Shown piece after piece: positions 36,801-46,162 of a stretch of DNA of 64,000 nt; position 1 is the first letter of the stretch, and every line of letters starts with the position of its first letter. The position numbers and the translations under genes were made by a program. Origin of the DNA: Piscicola geometra (taxonomy: Eukaryota; Annelida; Clitellata; Hirudinida; Piscicolidae); contig OX030956.1 of NCBI GenBank assembly GCA_943735955.1, positions 3,031,412 through 3,095,411 of the forward strand. Reading direction: 5' to 3'. The notes beneath the pieces were generated by a model. The model was given only the letters and a program-made list of their open reading frames with translations. It was not told the DNA's origin and did no database searches.

Positions 36801-39760
36801 CATTGTTTACATTTTATGCATCCATGAACTTATTTTTTTAGATGAAAATTTTTAATTGTGGGTTATGATTAAGTCGCGTTTAATAAGGCTTTAGGTAAAA
36901 CGCGAGATTGCGGGATGCGGGAGTTGCGGAAATATTGTGTAATATTGAATAATACCGGTGAGAAGAGATTGGTGAACGCAGCCATGCACATGCCTTCCTA
37001 CCAGCTTGTCTTAAAGGAATTGTGTGACAAATTTAGGGTTATATAGATACATTTGAATTCTATAATTTAAATAACGTATAATGCAATATTTGCTTTAAGA
37101 AAAACATTTTAAAAGTTAGTACTTTGATGAAATACTTCGATGTTATATTTTTGCACATGAAAATATGTTCTGATTGAGATTGAAATTTATCTGATAACTT
37201 GCATGATTTTATTAGATAGTTATTTGTGCATTTAAAAAAAATTGTAAGAAATATTTATTTATTTAAGAATTTTCATTTTTTAAGAATTTCTAACCGCTTG
37301 GGAAGGCTCCTAATTCGGTAATCTTTATTGGCTTTTGAACAGTAATAATTAATTTTCTGAAAATAATTTTTTTAAACTAGATCATTTTCAGTCAGATCAT
37401 TTTTTCATTCAGATTATTTTTTAGTCAGAGCATTTCCAAAGGGATTTTGATGAGTAAGCCGGTACGGGTAAGCGTATTAAATTGTTTTAACAACATCTGC
37501 AAATTCTGAAGCGATAATATTGTTTAGTATTTTAAAAAGTGGTAGAACAGTTGAGTAGAGAAGAATTAACCAATGAAATGAAACTCAATATTACGTTGCT
37601 TCGATAGGAGAGCAATGGTGAATGTTCGTTGACGTTGAATTACACTCTGTTACATTATGTTCGTTTTCTAGCTTGAACTTCATACCTGGCGCTGTAGCGT
37701 TTTAATAAAAATATTTTTTTTATGGAAAAAATATTTTTTTAGTGAAACATTTAAAAAAGATACAAGTCCCAAAAAACATCATGTATAGACGCATTTTTTG
37801 GCCCATTATTTTACTTTAAAAAAACGGAGGCGTCTTATATAGAGAGTTTCATGATACTGAGGAGTTTTTCAGACAGACCTTTTTACATCGACTTGGAAAA
37901 TGTTGTTAAAAAACATTATGAATTACACTAAACCAGCAAAATTTTTCCAAAACAGTTTTTATTTTGTTTTTGTTGAAAATTTTACTATAGACTTGAGTTT
38001 CTTCCTTTCTAAGAAAATTTATTGTAAGATTAACATTGTCAATTGAAATAAAGCTAAGCGGAAACTGTAGTTTTATATGAATTCATACATGTTATCAAAA
38101 TGATATGGTATGAAGTTCGCTGAGTATTTCATTAAAAACATCACTTCAAAATTTGTTGAAGGTTTTATGAAAAAAGACTAATTTTTACAAACATTATTTG
38201 GAGTATAAAATTAGTTTTAGTTGGAGAAAAGTTTTGCGCTTTTGCTAGTGAAATTCACTAAATTTAAAGATAAAGTTTTCACCTTTTCTTATGATTATAT
38301 TATTCCTTTTTAAGAGTTTAAATAAAATATGATTAATTTAATCTGCTTGAAGCTACATGAATAAGGATATTATTGAATGTAAGTTACGATTTTAATTAGC
38401 CTTCGCAATGAGTACCAACCAAAACATTCTAGTTTCCTTTTTTTTTCTACCAAAAACATTATTTTTTTCGATAAATTATTGTGTTTGAATACTATGGGTG
38501 TCCAAACAATCAGGTACTTTACTGTATTTATTTCTGTAATCCATAAAGAAAACTTTCTGTTGGCAAGCGTTTGAGGTTACTGAAAAACTCAATGAATGAT
38601 TATGAAAAGATAAAATTCTATTATAAGTTAGAAACTTAAAATTGAACAAAATTTATTTCAAATCATTTTACTTTTTATCGAAAACGTTAACAATCGCTGG
38701 TAATTGGCAAAAAGTGCAAACATAAAAAATAATTATTTCAAGTTATTAAAAAACTTAATTTTAAATAGTTTTTATGTTTATATTTAATTTTTTAAAATAG
38801 ATTTGAGACCTTGAAATGAAGTGTTTTATTTATTTTTTCTTATTATTGATTCCTCATGCTTAATCTTTAACTCACGCCTGCCTCGGAGGTCGGTGCTTAA
38901 AAGGTCAACAGACAAGGAGAGTGAGTCATTGATGATCACTCCACAGATGGCGTCATCGACGAAACAATTAGAATAACTGTTTGTGCTTACAGGCTTGGTG
39001 TGGAAGGCCAGTAGATTGATTGTTGAAGGAATAACTGTCAAAGGTAATTGTGGACTTGTTATGTTTTAACAAAGAATTACAACGATTAGTCGAAATATTT
39101 TTTAAATTCTGTTATCCGAATCTTTTTTTAAAATATTATAATTGCCATAAAAAGCGTTTCAAAATAAATAAAATAGTATAATAATTAACTATCTTAAATT
39201 AACGCTATTTCACATTTGTTTTTTCTAAAAGTTTAATAACTAATTTTTTTAAAAAATAATAGTTCAACGGGAATTTTTTGCGATCTTTTTAATCATAGAT
39301 AAAAAACAAGTGTATTATATTAGGTAAATTATGAAAATGAAACATTATAGTTCATGTTGTTCAAACAAGAAAATTAAAGTTTTAGACATAATATTTCTAA
39401 AATTTTTCACGCCAAGTAAAATGGACAAATATTAATATAAAGAACATTATATAAATGCTGTAAAAATTGCTATGAAAAGCTCTAATTCATTTTATAAAAG
39501 TCAATAAAGTTTGCAAAAAAATTTGATTATTATTCTATTAACTTGATGAAATCTATTTGGACACATTTTAGCTTTATTTAGATATTTAATAATGCATACA
39601 AAAACAAGATTCCCACCTATAGCGAAAAGAAAGATTTCAGAGATGGAACGATAAAATCTAAAACTGAAAATGCTTTTTTCTAAGATTGGAAAAAACTCAA
39701 TTTGGGAAAAGCCAATATTTCCTCTCAACGTTGTTGATTCTGCAGAAATAGAACTGCTAT
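15327..39760 (-). CDS. WSC/EGF-repeat single-pass receptor with microexon-coded tail (composite model)
   Basis: One long minus-strand gene assembled from 34 small exons that share splice phase. In protein order it has two candidate N-terminal exons (39617-39760, 38876-39034), WSC-like modules (34205-35610), EGF modules (29761-33501), a transmembrane exon (29458-29535), a chain of phase 1-1 microexons (29345 down to 18936) and a terminal exon (15327-15367, stop 15327-15329) with AATAAA at 15319-15324. It should be a cell-surface receptor or adhesion protein with the EGF modules outside and a Lys/Ser/Glu-rich tail inside. No intron phase conflicts from 35610 to the stop. The join between 38876 and 35610 is missing an exon (phase 1 to 2), so the N-terminal exons could belong elsewhere. 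I do not recognise an orthologue. Merlin, piggyBac and hAT elements sit in its introns. Confidence 0.7.
15710..18236 (+). mobile_element. Complete Merlin DNA transposon with target duplication
   Basis: The element is 15718-18228 (2,511 bp), flanked by a perfect 8-bp duplication, TGAATGAC (15710-15717 and 18229-18236). Terminal inverted repeats are about 100 bp (15718-15813 and 18124-18228), beginning GGATGTTCTCGC and GGTTGCTCTCGC and sharing GAGACCCCCGCCTTCATACA. An 8-9 bp duplication and an IS1016-related transposase define Merlin. It also has subterminal repeats: GCCTATTAGCATTACCATAC inverted at 15896-15935 and 16076-16115, and an AATATTTTTACATTTTT block repeated at 17041 and 17701. It lies in the last intron of the receptor gene. 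Confidence 0.93.
16151..17017 (+). CDS. Merlin transposase (ISXO2/IS1016-type), intact
   Basis: A 288-residue uninterrupted reading frame, the usual length for Merlin. The N-terminus has a zinc-ribbon-like CDKSH...WRCRKKEC. The DDE catalytic triad is visible: D134 in VEIDETLF, D195 in LSDMWKSY and E235 in [12 protein letters not shown]. It excises and inserts the element by cut and paste. With no stop or frameshift and intact ends, this copy could be active or very young. Confidence 0.93.
   Translation: MNLAIIDSYDKEMSVAFLQNQGILHQKRLCDKSHQMILSVSKGVWRCRKKECNKEISIGKGIWLEKTRLEFEVIIKLIYCWSINQLTTKFCKEEIGINHCTAADWRRNLREVCAWRLLTTPTIVGGPGLHVEIDETLFARRKNHKERVLLQQWIFGGICRETKEAFMYAVPDRTATTLLKTIEACIAPGSIILSDMWKSYQGIEGLLGMSYTHLTVNHSTNFVDPVTAAHTQTVESLWKQLMQQKKLEKGVARTHIDNYLVEFLWKHKNKNNNLFFTILNDISKFALE
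18936..29345 (-). CDS. Cytoplasmic tail microexon series (17 internal exons)
   Basis: Exons in order (length): 29328-29345 (18), 28728-28760 (33), 28601-28630 (30), 28126-28164 (39), 27094-27123 (30), 26583-26618 (36), 26005-26031 (27), 25433-25468 (36), 25285-25311 (27), 20941-20979 (39), 20689-20715 (27), 20193-20219, 19998-20024, 19804-19830, 19609-19635 (27 each), 19091-19111 (21) and 18936-18971 (36). Each has a plausible acceptor and GT donor, a length divisible by three, and is open only or best in phase 1-1. Peptides are hydrophilic, for example [48 protein letters not shown] and KASEKQSK. No domain was recognised, and the tail is probably disordered. Confidence is high for the repeated exons and those with GTGAGT or GTAAGT donors, and lower for 27094-27123 and 25433-25468. 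Confidence 0.7.
19560..20370 (-). repeat. 195-bp tandem array carrying a 27-nt exon in each unit
   Basis: Four units with exon starts at 20219, 20024, 19830 and 19635, so periods of 195, 194 and 195 bp. Each has intron text, a TGCAG acceptor, a 27-nt exon and a GTAAAA donor (GTTAAA in the last unit). Three exons encode VKASEKQSK and the fourth [10 protein letters not shown] diverged relative, VKVSTKKPK, lies just upstream at 20689-20715. Confidence 0.92.
21166..21183. repeat. Palindrome TGTCCTTTTTTAAGGACA, copy 1 of 3 in the piggyBac
   Basis: The same core occurs at 21511-21532 and 23371-23386. The outer two copies lie near the element ends, so they may be subterminal transposase-binding sites or hairpins. 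Confidence 0.85.
21547..23346 (+). CDS. piggyBac transposase (two exons)
   Basis: Exon 1 is 21547-23076 and exon 2 is 23143-23346. The intron has a GAT|GTGAGT donor and a CAAACAG acceptor and keeps phase 0. Without splicing the frame stops at 23103 and loses the C-terminal zinc domain. The DDD triad is D253 ([15 protein letters not shown]), D332 (LYFDNFF) and D445 (MGGTDQMD). Exon 2 supplies the cysteine-rich DNA-binding end, [20 protein letters not shown] then HLECF. The protein is about 578 residues, typical of the family. The acidic N-terminus ([17 protein letters not shown]) is also characteristic. The exact start is less sure, because a TTTTCAG site at 21567-21573 could be the acceptor of an earlier 5' exon. 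No inactivating lesion was seen. Confidence 0.9.
23554..23808 (+). CDS. Small Lys-rich ORF, unidentified
   Basis: An 84-codon open frame starting [19 protein letters not shown], preceded by a TTTTTAAAG acceptor-like site, just outside the piggyBac right end and on the opposite strand to the receptor gene. It has a clear basic N-terminal half and an amphipathic end ([14 protein letters not shown]). Its composition looks more protein-like than the surrounding AT-rich intron. I do not recognise it; it may be a nested gene exon, a processed pseudogene fragment or chance. Confidence 0.3.
   Translation: MVKTVLQGTVKREKKANKQHFGAHHNLISKVGAQQLFKTLKKQRNEKKIRWKSSCSVPKVFKAMENNGKLTEVAQYLTSFFQKS
23827..24949. 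mobile_element. Non-autonomous hAT element, copy 1
   Basis: The element is 23835-24941 (1,107 bp). Ends are TAGAAACCGACC at the left and TAGAGACCGGCCGAAA on the opposite strand at the right, flanked by a perfect 8-bp duplication, GTTCGAAT (23827-23834 and 24942-24949). Both ends carry several copies of TTCGGCCGAAACCGAAATT. No transposase. An 8-bp duplication and TAGAG-type ends indicate the hAT superfamily. It lies in an intron of the receptor gene. Confidence 0.85.
29458..29535 (-). CDS. Transmembrane exon of the receptor gene
   Basis: A 78-nt phase 1-1 exon (acceptor ATTTTCAG, donor TAA|GTAAGA). It encodes [20 protein letters not shown] followed by LSIIL, one strongly hydrophobic span. The next exon (29328-29345) supplies SERYVR, a basic stop-transfer patch, so a type I topology with the EGF modules outside is likely. 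Confidence 0.8.
29761..33501 (-). CDS. Calcium-binding EGF exons of the receptor gene
   Basis: Ten phase 1-1 exons encode six EGF modules. In protein order: 33421-33501 with 32703-32759; 32211-32339 (a whole module in one exon); 32011-32088 with 31478-31534; 31207-31338 (whole module); 31052-31120 with 30794-30844; and 29962-30027 with 29761-29838. Five of the six open with (D/N)xDEC (DIDEC or NVDEC), the calcium-binding EGF signature, and carry the second-half CxC...GF/Y pattern ([27 protein letters not shown]). The split modules break at the same residue (TP|GSF), which points to exon-pair duplication. The last module runs through FECECRYRF to a linker just before the transmembrane exon. 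Confidence 0.9.
32521..32560 (-). pseudogene. Vestigial EGF exon start
   Basis: On the minus strand a CGACAG acceptor is followed by codons for [12 protein letters not shown] and a stop. The acceptor and DIDEC match neighbouring EGF exons, then the similarity ends. It looks like the decayed or truncated remnant of a duplicated EGF exon. Confidence 0.55.
33737..33958. repeat. GAT trinucleotide array
   Basis: A long, mostly pure GAT array with GAG, GTT and GCT interruptions, in an intron of the receptor gene. The poly-Asp, poly-Met and poly-His frames across it are repeat artefacts. Confidence 0.95.
34205..35610 (-). CDS. WSC-like cysteine-rich exons of the receptor gene
   Basis: Exons 35538-35610, 35133-35253, 34817-34959, 34409-34478 and 34205-34243 join in phase. 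The first pair encodes [28 protein letters not shown], then [20 protein letters not shown]. This spacing (CxxxC, YxY, CxC, CxxxC, final SY) is that of WSC domains, which are putative carbohydrate-binding modules. The next pair repeats half of it: [17 protein letters not shown] then [14 protein letters not shown]. The last exon gives [11 protein letters not shown], which opens an EGF-like fold. The 34817-34959 exon relies on a weak donor (GTCAGT), so its 3' edge is the least certain. Confidence 0.55.
35611..38875. other. Receptor-gene intron or intergenic, no exon confirmed
   Basis: The model needs at least one exon here (phase 1 in, phase 2 out) if the N-terminal exons belong to this gene. 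I could not identify it. A GC-richer patch at 36160-36310 has no convincing splice sites. Confidence 0.4.
38876..39760 (-). CDS. Candidate N-terminal exons of the receptor gene
   Basis: Two exons with good splice sites and matching phase 1-1 structure. 39617-39760 (acceptor TTTTACAG, donor TAG|GTGGGA) encodes a Ser/Phe-rich stretch including [20 protein letters not shown]. 38876-39034 (acceptor TTTGACAG, donor GGC|GTGAGT) encodes [20 protein letters not shown], with two cysteines that suggest an extracellular domain. No start codon or signal peptide was located, so the true 5' end is unknown. Confidence 0.45.
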
Positions 39761-40350
39761 CTGTAAAAGTTGAAATGTTGAAGATTCAACATAGAAAATT
39801 ATACTTAATATACTACTAAAAACTTCAATATAAATTTCAATTGAAAACAAAAAAAATAATTTTTAAATGTTATTTACCTAAACTAGTTGAAAACCATGGA
39901 AAAATAGTTAATAAAATGTATTAACAAAGACAAACCAATAAACTTTAATAGTTTAAAAAATTAATAAAATTAGAAATGATAAAATGTAAATTATTTGACT
40001 AATTATATCAGAGAAATTATCCGCACACTCAAAAGTGTAAATTATTTATGATTATAGCTGGCCCAAATAAAATATTTTCACAATACCCAATAGTATTAAC
40101 TAGAGCTGCTGCACGCTTAAAATTTTAATCGCCGTTGATCGAACGATTAAAAATTTTAACTGTCTTAATCGTGTTTTAATACAATGTTTTAAGCTTATTT
40201 GACAATAGTTAAAAATATTATTTGATTTGTTCTCCTCATATTTAATAGAACTATTGAAGTATTGTCAGAATTTAATTATAAAATCAATCCTCATTTGAAA
40301 AATAAAACTGAATGAATTAATGATCAAAAATTTAAATGTCACACATCTAA

Positions 40351-40520
40351 TTTAAGAAAGCTTCTTAAGCAAACAAGCTTGTATAAATTAGTTGGATCTA
40401 AAGAGGCCCTTTTCTTGCTAACTATCTGCCTTGACCAGCTTGAATACGTTCACATGGAACTGTAGTTGCTGGAGATGACAAGTACATTCTTGCCGGTTTC
40501 ACAATAGCCGGATATGCTGC
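40351..40520 (-). pseudogene. hAT transposase C-terminal (dimerisation) fragment
   Basis: On the minus strand the frame reads YPAIVKPARMYLSSPATTVP then CER, the conserved end of hAT transposases (PATS..ERVFS). After a frameshift, a neighbouring frame continues QIVSKKRASLDPTNLYKLVC, which matches the usual KxRxxLxPxxxxxLVFL. Only this last portion is present, so it is a dead relic. Confidence 0.75.
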
Positions 40521-40685
40521 TTCGTGTTGTTGTTACAAAACTTCAAATTCTATTCGATAACGTTGTATATTTTAAGAGATTTTCCTATTTTGTACAGGTT
40601 TCTTCATCTCTTTCCAAGTTTTTTTTCATTAAAAAAAAACTCAATTTTTTAAAAATCGGAGTTTAATGATGTGGCAATTTTCAAC

Positions 40686-40815
40686 GGCAAGCGGGTTAGC
40701 TTAGATGGTAAAGTCGTTACATCTGCAACATAAAGGTCGCCAATTTGAATATCTGCTCAGCCTACCATGAGCTATCATATACCTAATGTATATGATGCCG
40801 TGTTTCACGACTTAT
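40686..40815 (+). mobile_element. tRNA-derived SINE, second copy
   Basis: Begins GGCAAGCGGGTTAGCTTAGATGG and follows the copy at 4355-4532 through the A box, TGCAACATAAAGGTCGCC, a degraded B box and the ATGAGCTATCATATACC body, to CGTGTTTCACGACTTA. The 3' part is missing. Confidence 0.75.
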
Positions 40816-41009
40816 TGGTAGAAGTTCTATTGGAAATCAACAAGAAATTAAGAGTTTTTTGAATGAGAAATACATTTTCAACGAAATTTGTTTAAATATT
40901 TTATTTTGTCCAAAACAATTAAATAGGTTCATAAAGTTTAATTCGAATACAATTATTTAAATGCGTAGTTTTTAACAGCATTACAATTTTTAATGGCGTT
41001 AATCTATTA

Positions 41010-42116
41010 AATGGTAATAAAGACCGACCGAAACAGATATTTTTATTTCGGCCGAAACCGAAATTAGGCCGAAATTAAAATCCCATTTTCGGCCGAAACC
41101 GAAATTAAGCCGAAATTGAATATCAATTTTCGGCCGAAACCGAAATTAAACAGAAATTGTAATAAGATTTTCGGCCAAAACCGGAATTTTTTCCAACTTT
41201 TATTAAAAATGAAAATATAGTACTTAACGATGACAATGCCAAATAGGTAAATCCAAAAAAGCGTATATTTTAGCTTAAAAAAAAGTTTTTCAACAACAAA
41301 AATTGTTTGTTGTTGATAGGCTTTGTTTTGGTCAGACTGAAATTTTGTAAAATATTTCCAAATAGGATTCAACGACATTCTCACAATTTGTTTTTGAATT
41401 AATTAATCGAAGCCAAATCTTCTCGTTTTTTCGACTTATATATAGTGTTTTTCAAAGAATGGATATCTAGAATTCAACATGCTTGTATATGTTATTCGAA
41501 CAATTAGTCTCATGTCACCAATGAATCAATTAACCACGATATCTAATAGATATCTAATAGAGATGGGAATCGAACCCAAACTTAATAATTCTAGTTCGAT
41601 TGAGGTTATACAGATACTTATTTTTGACAATAACATTTTTTTTAAACAAATGTTTTAAAAAATAGAAGTTGCTTAAAAAAGTTTTGTTAAATATCATCAT
41701 TGAACGTATCCCAATTTACTTAAATTTCAAATACATGATTGATTGTTCCAGATGCTTGTATATGTTATTCGATTAATTAGTCTGATGACACCCATAAATC
41801 AATCAACCACGATAACTAATAGATATCTAATAGAAAATCGAATCCGAACTTAATAGTTTGATTGAAGATACAGATATATCAGATAAACTACATAAATAAA
41901 TAAAAATTTTGATTTTTTGGTAAATATGAGACCCATTTCGGCCGAAACCGAAATTGAGCCGAAATTACAAAATTATTTTCGGCCGAAACCGAAAAATTGC
42001 CGAATATGTAAAATTAGATTCGGCCGAAACCGATAAATTGCCGAAACTAAGAAAATTTGCAATTTCGGCGCCGAAACCGAAACCAAACCGAATTTCGGTC
42101 GGTCTCTAAATGGCAA
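41010..42116. mobile_element. Non-autonomous hAT element, copy 2
   Basis: The element is 41018-42108 (1,091 bp) and is alignable with copy 1 throughout. Ends are TAAAGACCGACCG at the left and ...GGTCGGTCTCTA at the right. The flanking 8-mers AATGGTAA and AATGGCAA differ at one base, so this insertion is older or mutated. Confidence 0.85.
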
Positions 42117-44835
42117 GGAACGACGTTCCAATTGAATGTCATCCCCTATTTAGAATATTAAAACTATAGTTTCAGGAAAAATAGGAAAATACAAAGAATT
42201 GAAACTATGCTTGTTTTCCGACTAAGTATTTTAGCGCAGTCATGGCTCACCTTCAGTGAAGTGAGCAGCAAGGTAGTGTATTATATTCTCTTTCTTTACG
42301 AATACGTTGCATCTCTTGCTTGATTTTCCGCCGTCAGTAAAATTCACTGGCGGTAAATGAATGGATGTAGGTGAATTGGAAAGAACATTACTAAACAGAT
42401 TTTTTAAGCATCAATAAATCAGAAGATAAATGAATGAATAAAAATGTCAATTATAAAGATGTTCTTTAAATTATTAGCTTACTATTATTGAGCCATAAAG
42501 CTTCTTGGTTACCACATTTGATTATTTTGCCCAGTAAAACGTTCTTATAGATACCTGAAGTGTGTTGTGTTACGTTTTAATGTTTTAGTAACGACGGCAT
42601 AGAATGTGAGTTTATCAAAAACTGCGGAGAAGCGGTGGTCAAGTAATTCAAAAGATCTGCAACAAGATATGAACAACCAGTCAGATTCTGACCCTTCGGG
42701 CAAAGTCACTAGTAGTCCTTATATTCAAATAAAGAAACTCACAAAATAAATATCGCTCAATTAACTTCGTCTGCCATGAAAGCAAGATCAAGAAGGAAAT
42801 TTTCAGATATCGAATGAACAACTCAGATGAGATATGAATGGCAGAAAACAAGCTGGCTTTGGTTGTAGGTAAAACGTGGAAGGACGGGATGCAAGTGCAG
42901 GCAAACTTTGCGGCAATATAAAAATTATGTTAAAAAATATATAATTTATTAATTAAAATTCATAGATTCTATTAGGGTTAGAATAAGATGTAGGGTTAGA
43001 ATACAGAAGGAAAAATTATACCACGTTGTCTTTTTATATTTCGGCAATTCAATATTTAATGTTAATTATAGTTTTTTTCTCACTTTTTGGAATACAAAAG
43101 CAAATAATAGTTTAAAATGTTTATATTCTCGCAAAGCTTTCTATTTAAACCCTCGAACAAACAAACAAGTTTTCTTTTCTTAAACAGAAACAATTTGAGA
43201 AATATGGGATAGTTCTTTAAAGAAACCTAAAAATCCTGATAAAAAGATATGGTATGTCGTTCAAAGAGGATTGAACGTTTCACGTCATTCATGTAACATC
43301 TCCAAAGAGAAAAATGTTAGACTTTAAAAAAATAAAGATACTGAATATGTGAGATTTTTTTCTATTTTGCAAATAACCTATCTTGATATTGATGTTTAAT
43401 CGTTTAAGTAGTGAACTGACAGACCTTGGAGTTTGTTAGGACACAGCAGCATCAGCAGAAAAAGCATCTGAAGAAATTTCTGCATCCCGTTTAATAAAAC
43501 TTTAAATTAGTTTTAACAAAAGTCTTCTGTGGTGGTGCAATGTTTTTAAGTCTGTGTTCGTTGGCATCAGGGTTTTTAAAAATAGATTGAGACATGAATA
43601 GTTTATAGGATCACCATGTCTCGTGGTTATTAGAAAATAATATTTAATTCTCTTACGAGGTGTGAGTCAAAGAATAAAACTTGATGCCTATAAAAATTGT
43701 TTATTGCTTACGTTTGCTAACCAAAGAAATTGTAGTTTTTCTAAAATTTATTTGAAGAGTTTGTAATGACTGTTATGACGCTCTGATACGCTATCACATA
43801 GACTTTAAATTAACTTACCAGCATTATTTTTGTTTATTCTATTTATAGATAAGCAAAAAGAATTCTGGTAACTTTGTTTAGTTCAAGAAAATTTTTGCGC
43901 TTTTTTAATGAATCCTAGCGAATTCTTCTAAATTTAAAGATAAATTATTTACTTTTTCTTATGGTTATATTTGTAATTTTTACCATTTTAAATTATCATT
44001 TTGATTGAAATTCAATAAAGTTATTGTTTAACATAGTTACCAAAACAGACATTATAATTTTTTTTATTTCATGAACGAACTTAAAATTTAAAAACCAAGA
44101 TTTGAAAAAAAAATGTTAGTGTCTGAAAATTATGGGTGTTTGAACATTTTTATTCTATATAGTTTTATCAAGTTTCCTATAAATTATCTAGTTAAAGATT
44201 ATTTTATATGAATTAGTTTTTATAATTTTTGATTATTTCGAGCTATTTTTTCATAATTTAGAGTTTTTTAAAGTCTTCACGTTGTCAACACACTGTATCA
44301 ATCAATTTGTAATTAATTGATTATTAATTATTAATCAGTCAATCAGACTTATAAAAATTTTATTAAAAATAAATCGATCTGAAATGAATATATTTGTTTC
44401 TGAATATTTATATATATATTATAAATAAATTATATAATATTATTCATTTATAGGAATTTATCTCCAATAACTAGCATAATCTATTAAGTTGAGTGAAATA
44501 CACCCCACTTTATTTAACCTACAATATTTGTTAATTGATTAGATGAATTTTATATAGCATTTTAATGTATGAGTGTTTTATGTCTTACTTACTACTTTTT
44601 TTCCTAAAAACCATAAACATATAGTAATATTTATTCTAAAAACTTACTAGTTTTACCTTTACCCACTCTGCTAAAAGTAAATGTCTCGTGATCTCAAGAA
44701 TGATACTTTTTCAGTTTTATTTCAGTTTTATTTAATATTTTATAGTAATTAAATTTACTTTTTAAGTTTCAATTTGCATAATATTTCATTTTATTTCAGT
44801 TGTTTTGAAAAATATTAAGGATCAAAATAAGAAAT
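42117..44835. other. Intergenic, no confident gene
   Basis: One plus-strand candidate: after GTTTTAG at about 42592 an open run encodes NDGIECEFIKNCGEAVVK then TAA. It could be a terminal exon, but no partner exons were found. The rest is AT-rich. Confidence 0.4.
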
Positions 44836-46162
44836 ATGAGCGTAATATTTAAGCCTAAAGCTCTAACACAAGTTTTATCATCTGCCAACACCGATGGAGT
44901 CTTATGCACAATGTTTGTGATTTTACTGTTTCAAATAATTTAATTAAAAATATCTGATTTATTAATTGACTTATAATTCAATTGGCATAAACATTCTCAA
45001 AAACTACACAAATTGTAGGTTATTGAGCAGTGAGGGTAGTATAATGGCTTACACAGGCTTTGATAAAGTTAATTTGTATTTCATCTTATTATCCTTACAT
45101 ATATCATTGACTTGTTATCAACATATTATACTGCTTACTATACTATTTTTAAAAAGCTTCACTTGAAATAAATTGTGTTTTTAATGCTTAAATAATTATT
45201 CTGGTAAAAGTTTTGTTTTATTTCTCAACAAGGTGAATGCCCGAAGTGTGGCTGCAGTGGCAAATAGCATCTGGACATGCTTCAGTAATGGAATGAAAGA
45301 GCTGTTTAACAGGTCAGTTATGGCGATGATAATTTATAACTCATTTTATTTATATAAAGTTGTTGTTTATGAATATAAAAGCGGTTTTTTTTGATTTCAG
45401 AGAAGAACTGGAATCCGTGATGATCATTTGTCAGGTAAAACTTGATTATTTTTATAACTTGTAACTTTATCATAAATGAATAAAACGTTTCTGTCTATAC
45501 ATTATGTGTCACTGAATCAAATGGAAGATGTACTGCTGAGAAGGTGAGCTGCTTTCTCTTGGAAGCGACTTGCGGCTGCAATTATGCGTCCTATAGTTTA
45601 ACTAGCTTCTTCTGCTGGTCTGTAAGGGTCATCCTTCTTAAGACTGATGAAGATGTTGTGAAGGTAGAATAAAGATGGTAGAAGAGTGGACTGTTCTTCA
45701 TTGTCATCTTAGCATGCATCATGCTTCCTGCTTCACTAAAGGGCCACAATCTCTTTCAAATGCACATCCACAAATGTATCCACATTTCAACCTGGCCAGC
45801 CATTGATTTCATCGCAATCTTCTTTAAACAACAATACTATTATTAAAATTATTCTCATTTTCAGTCTGCCAATCATTTAATTACTTTTAATTCTCAATTT
45901 TTCAGTCGAAAAACGTCATCATTCACAGAGTGGCAACCTTCTATCTCTGTTCCTACTCTAACAATGAGGTGGAACCAGGCCTGCTTAGAGCCAAGGTTTT
46001 GTGGTGGTTTTGTGTCTTAATACATTTAATATTATATTATATTAAACATAAACTATGACTAAAATTTTCACAATTAGCTTTTGTATATAACTCTCAAACG
46101 TATTTCAGGCTCTTGGACTGGTCAACTGCCTCAAGGGTCCCATGGCGAATGTCACTGCATGA
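44836..46162 (+). CDS. LAMTOR2: Ragulator subunit LAMTOR2 (p14), complete (6 exons)
   Basis: LAMTOR2 is a roadblock-fold subunit of the Ragulator complex on late endosomes and lysosomes. There it pairs with LAMTOR3 and helps recruit Rag GTPases, mTORC1 and MAPK signalling. Exons: 44836-44912, 45019-45067, 45233-45312, 45401-45434, 45906-45995 and 46109-46162. Phases join to 127 residues (human 125). It starts MSVIFKPKALTQVLSSANTD (human MLRPKALTQVLSQANT...), then LLSSEGSIMAYTGFDK, VNARSVAAVANSIW, and VIIHRVATFYLC, and ends LLRAKALGLVNCL...NVTA. It aligns over the full length with no gaps in the core. The first intron donor (GTTTGT) is weak but is required by phase and homology. AATAAA lies about 110 bp after the stop. 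Known orthologues are strongly conserved, so this identification is secure. Confidence 0.95.

Larger units (their letters stand above)
39761..41009. other. AT-rich, transposon relics only
   Basis: Contains the hAT fragment (40351-40520) and the SINE (40686-40815). No first exon or promoter of the receptor gene could be located here. Confidence 0.5.
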
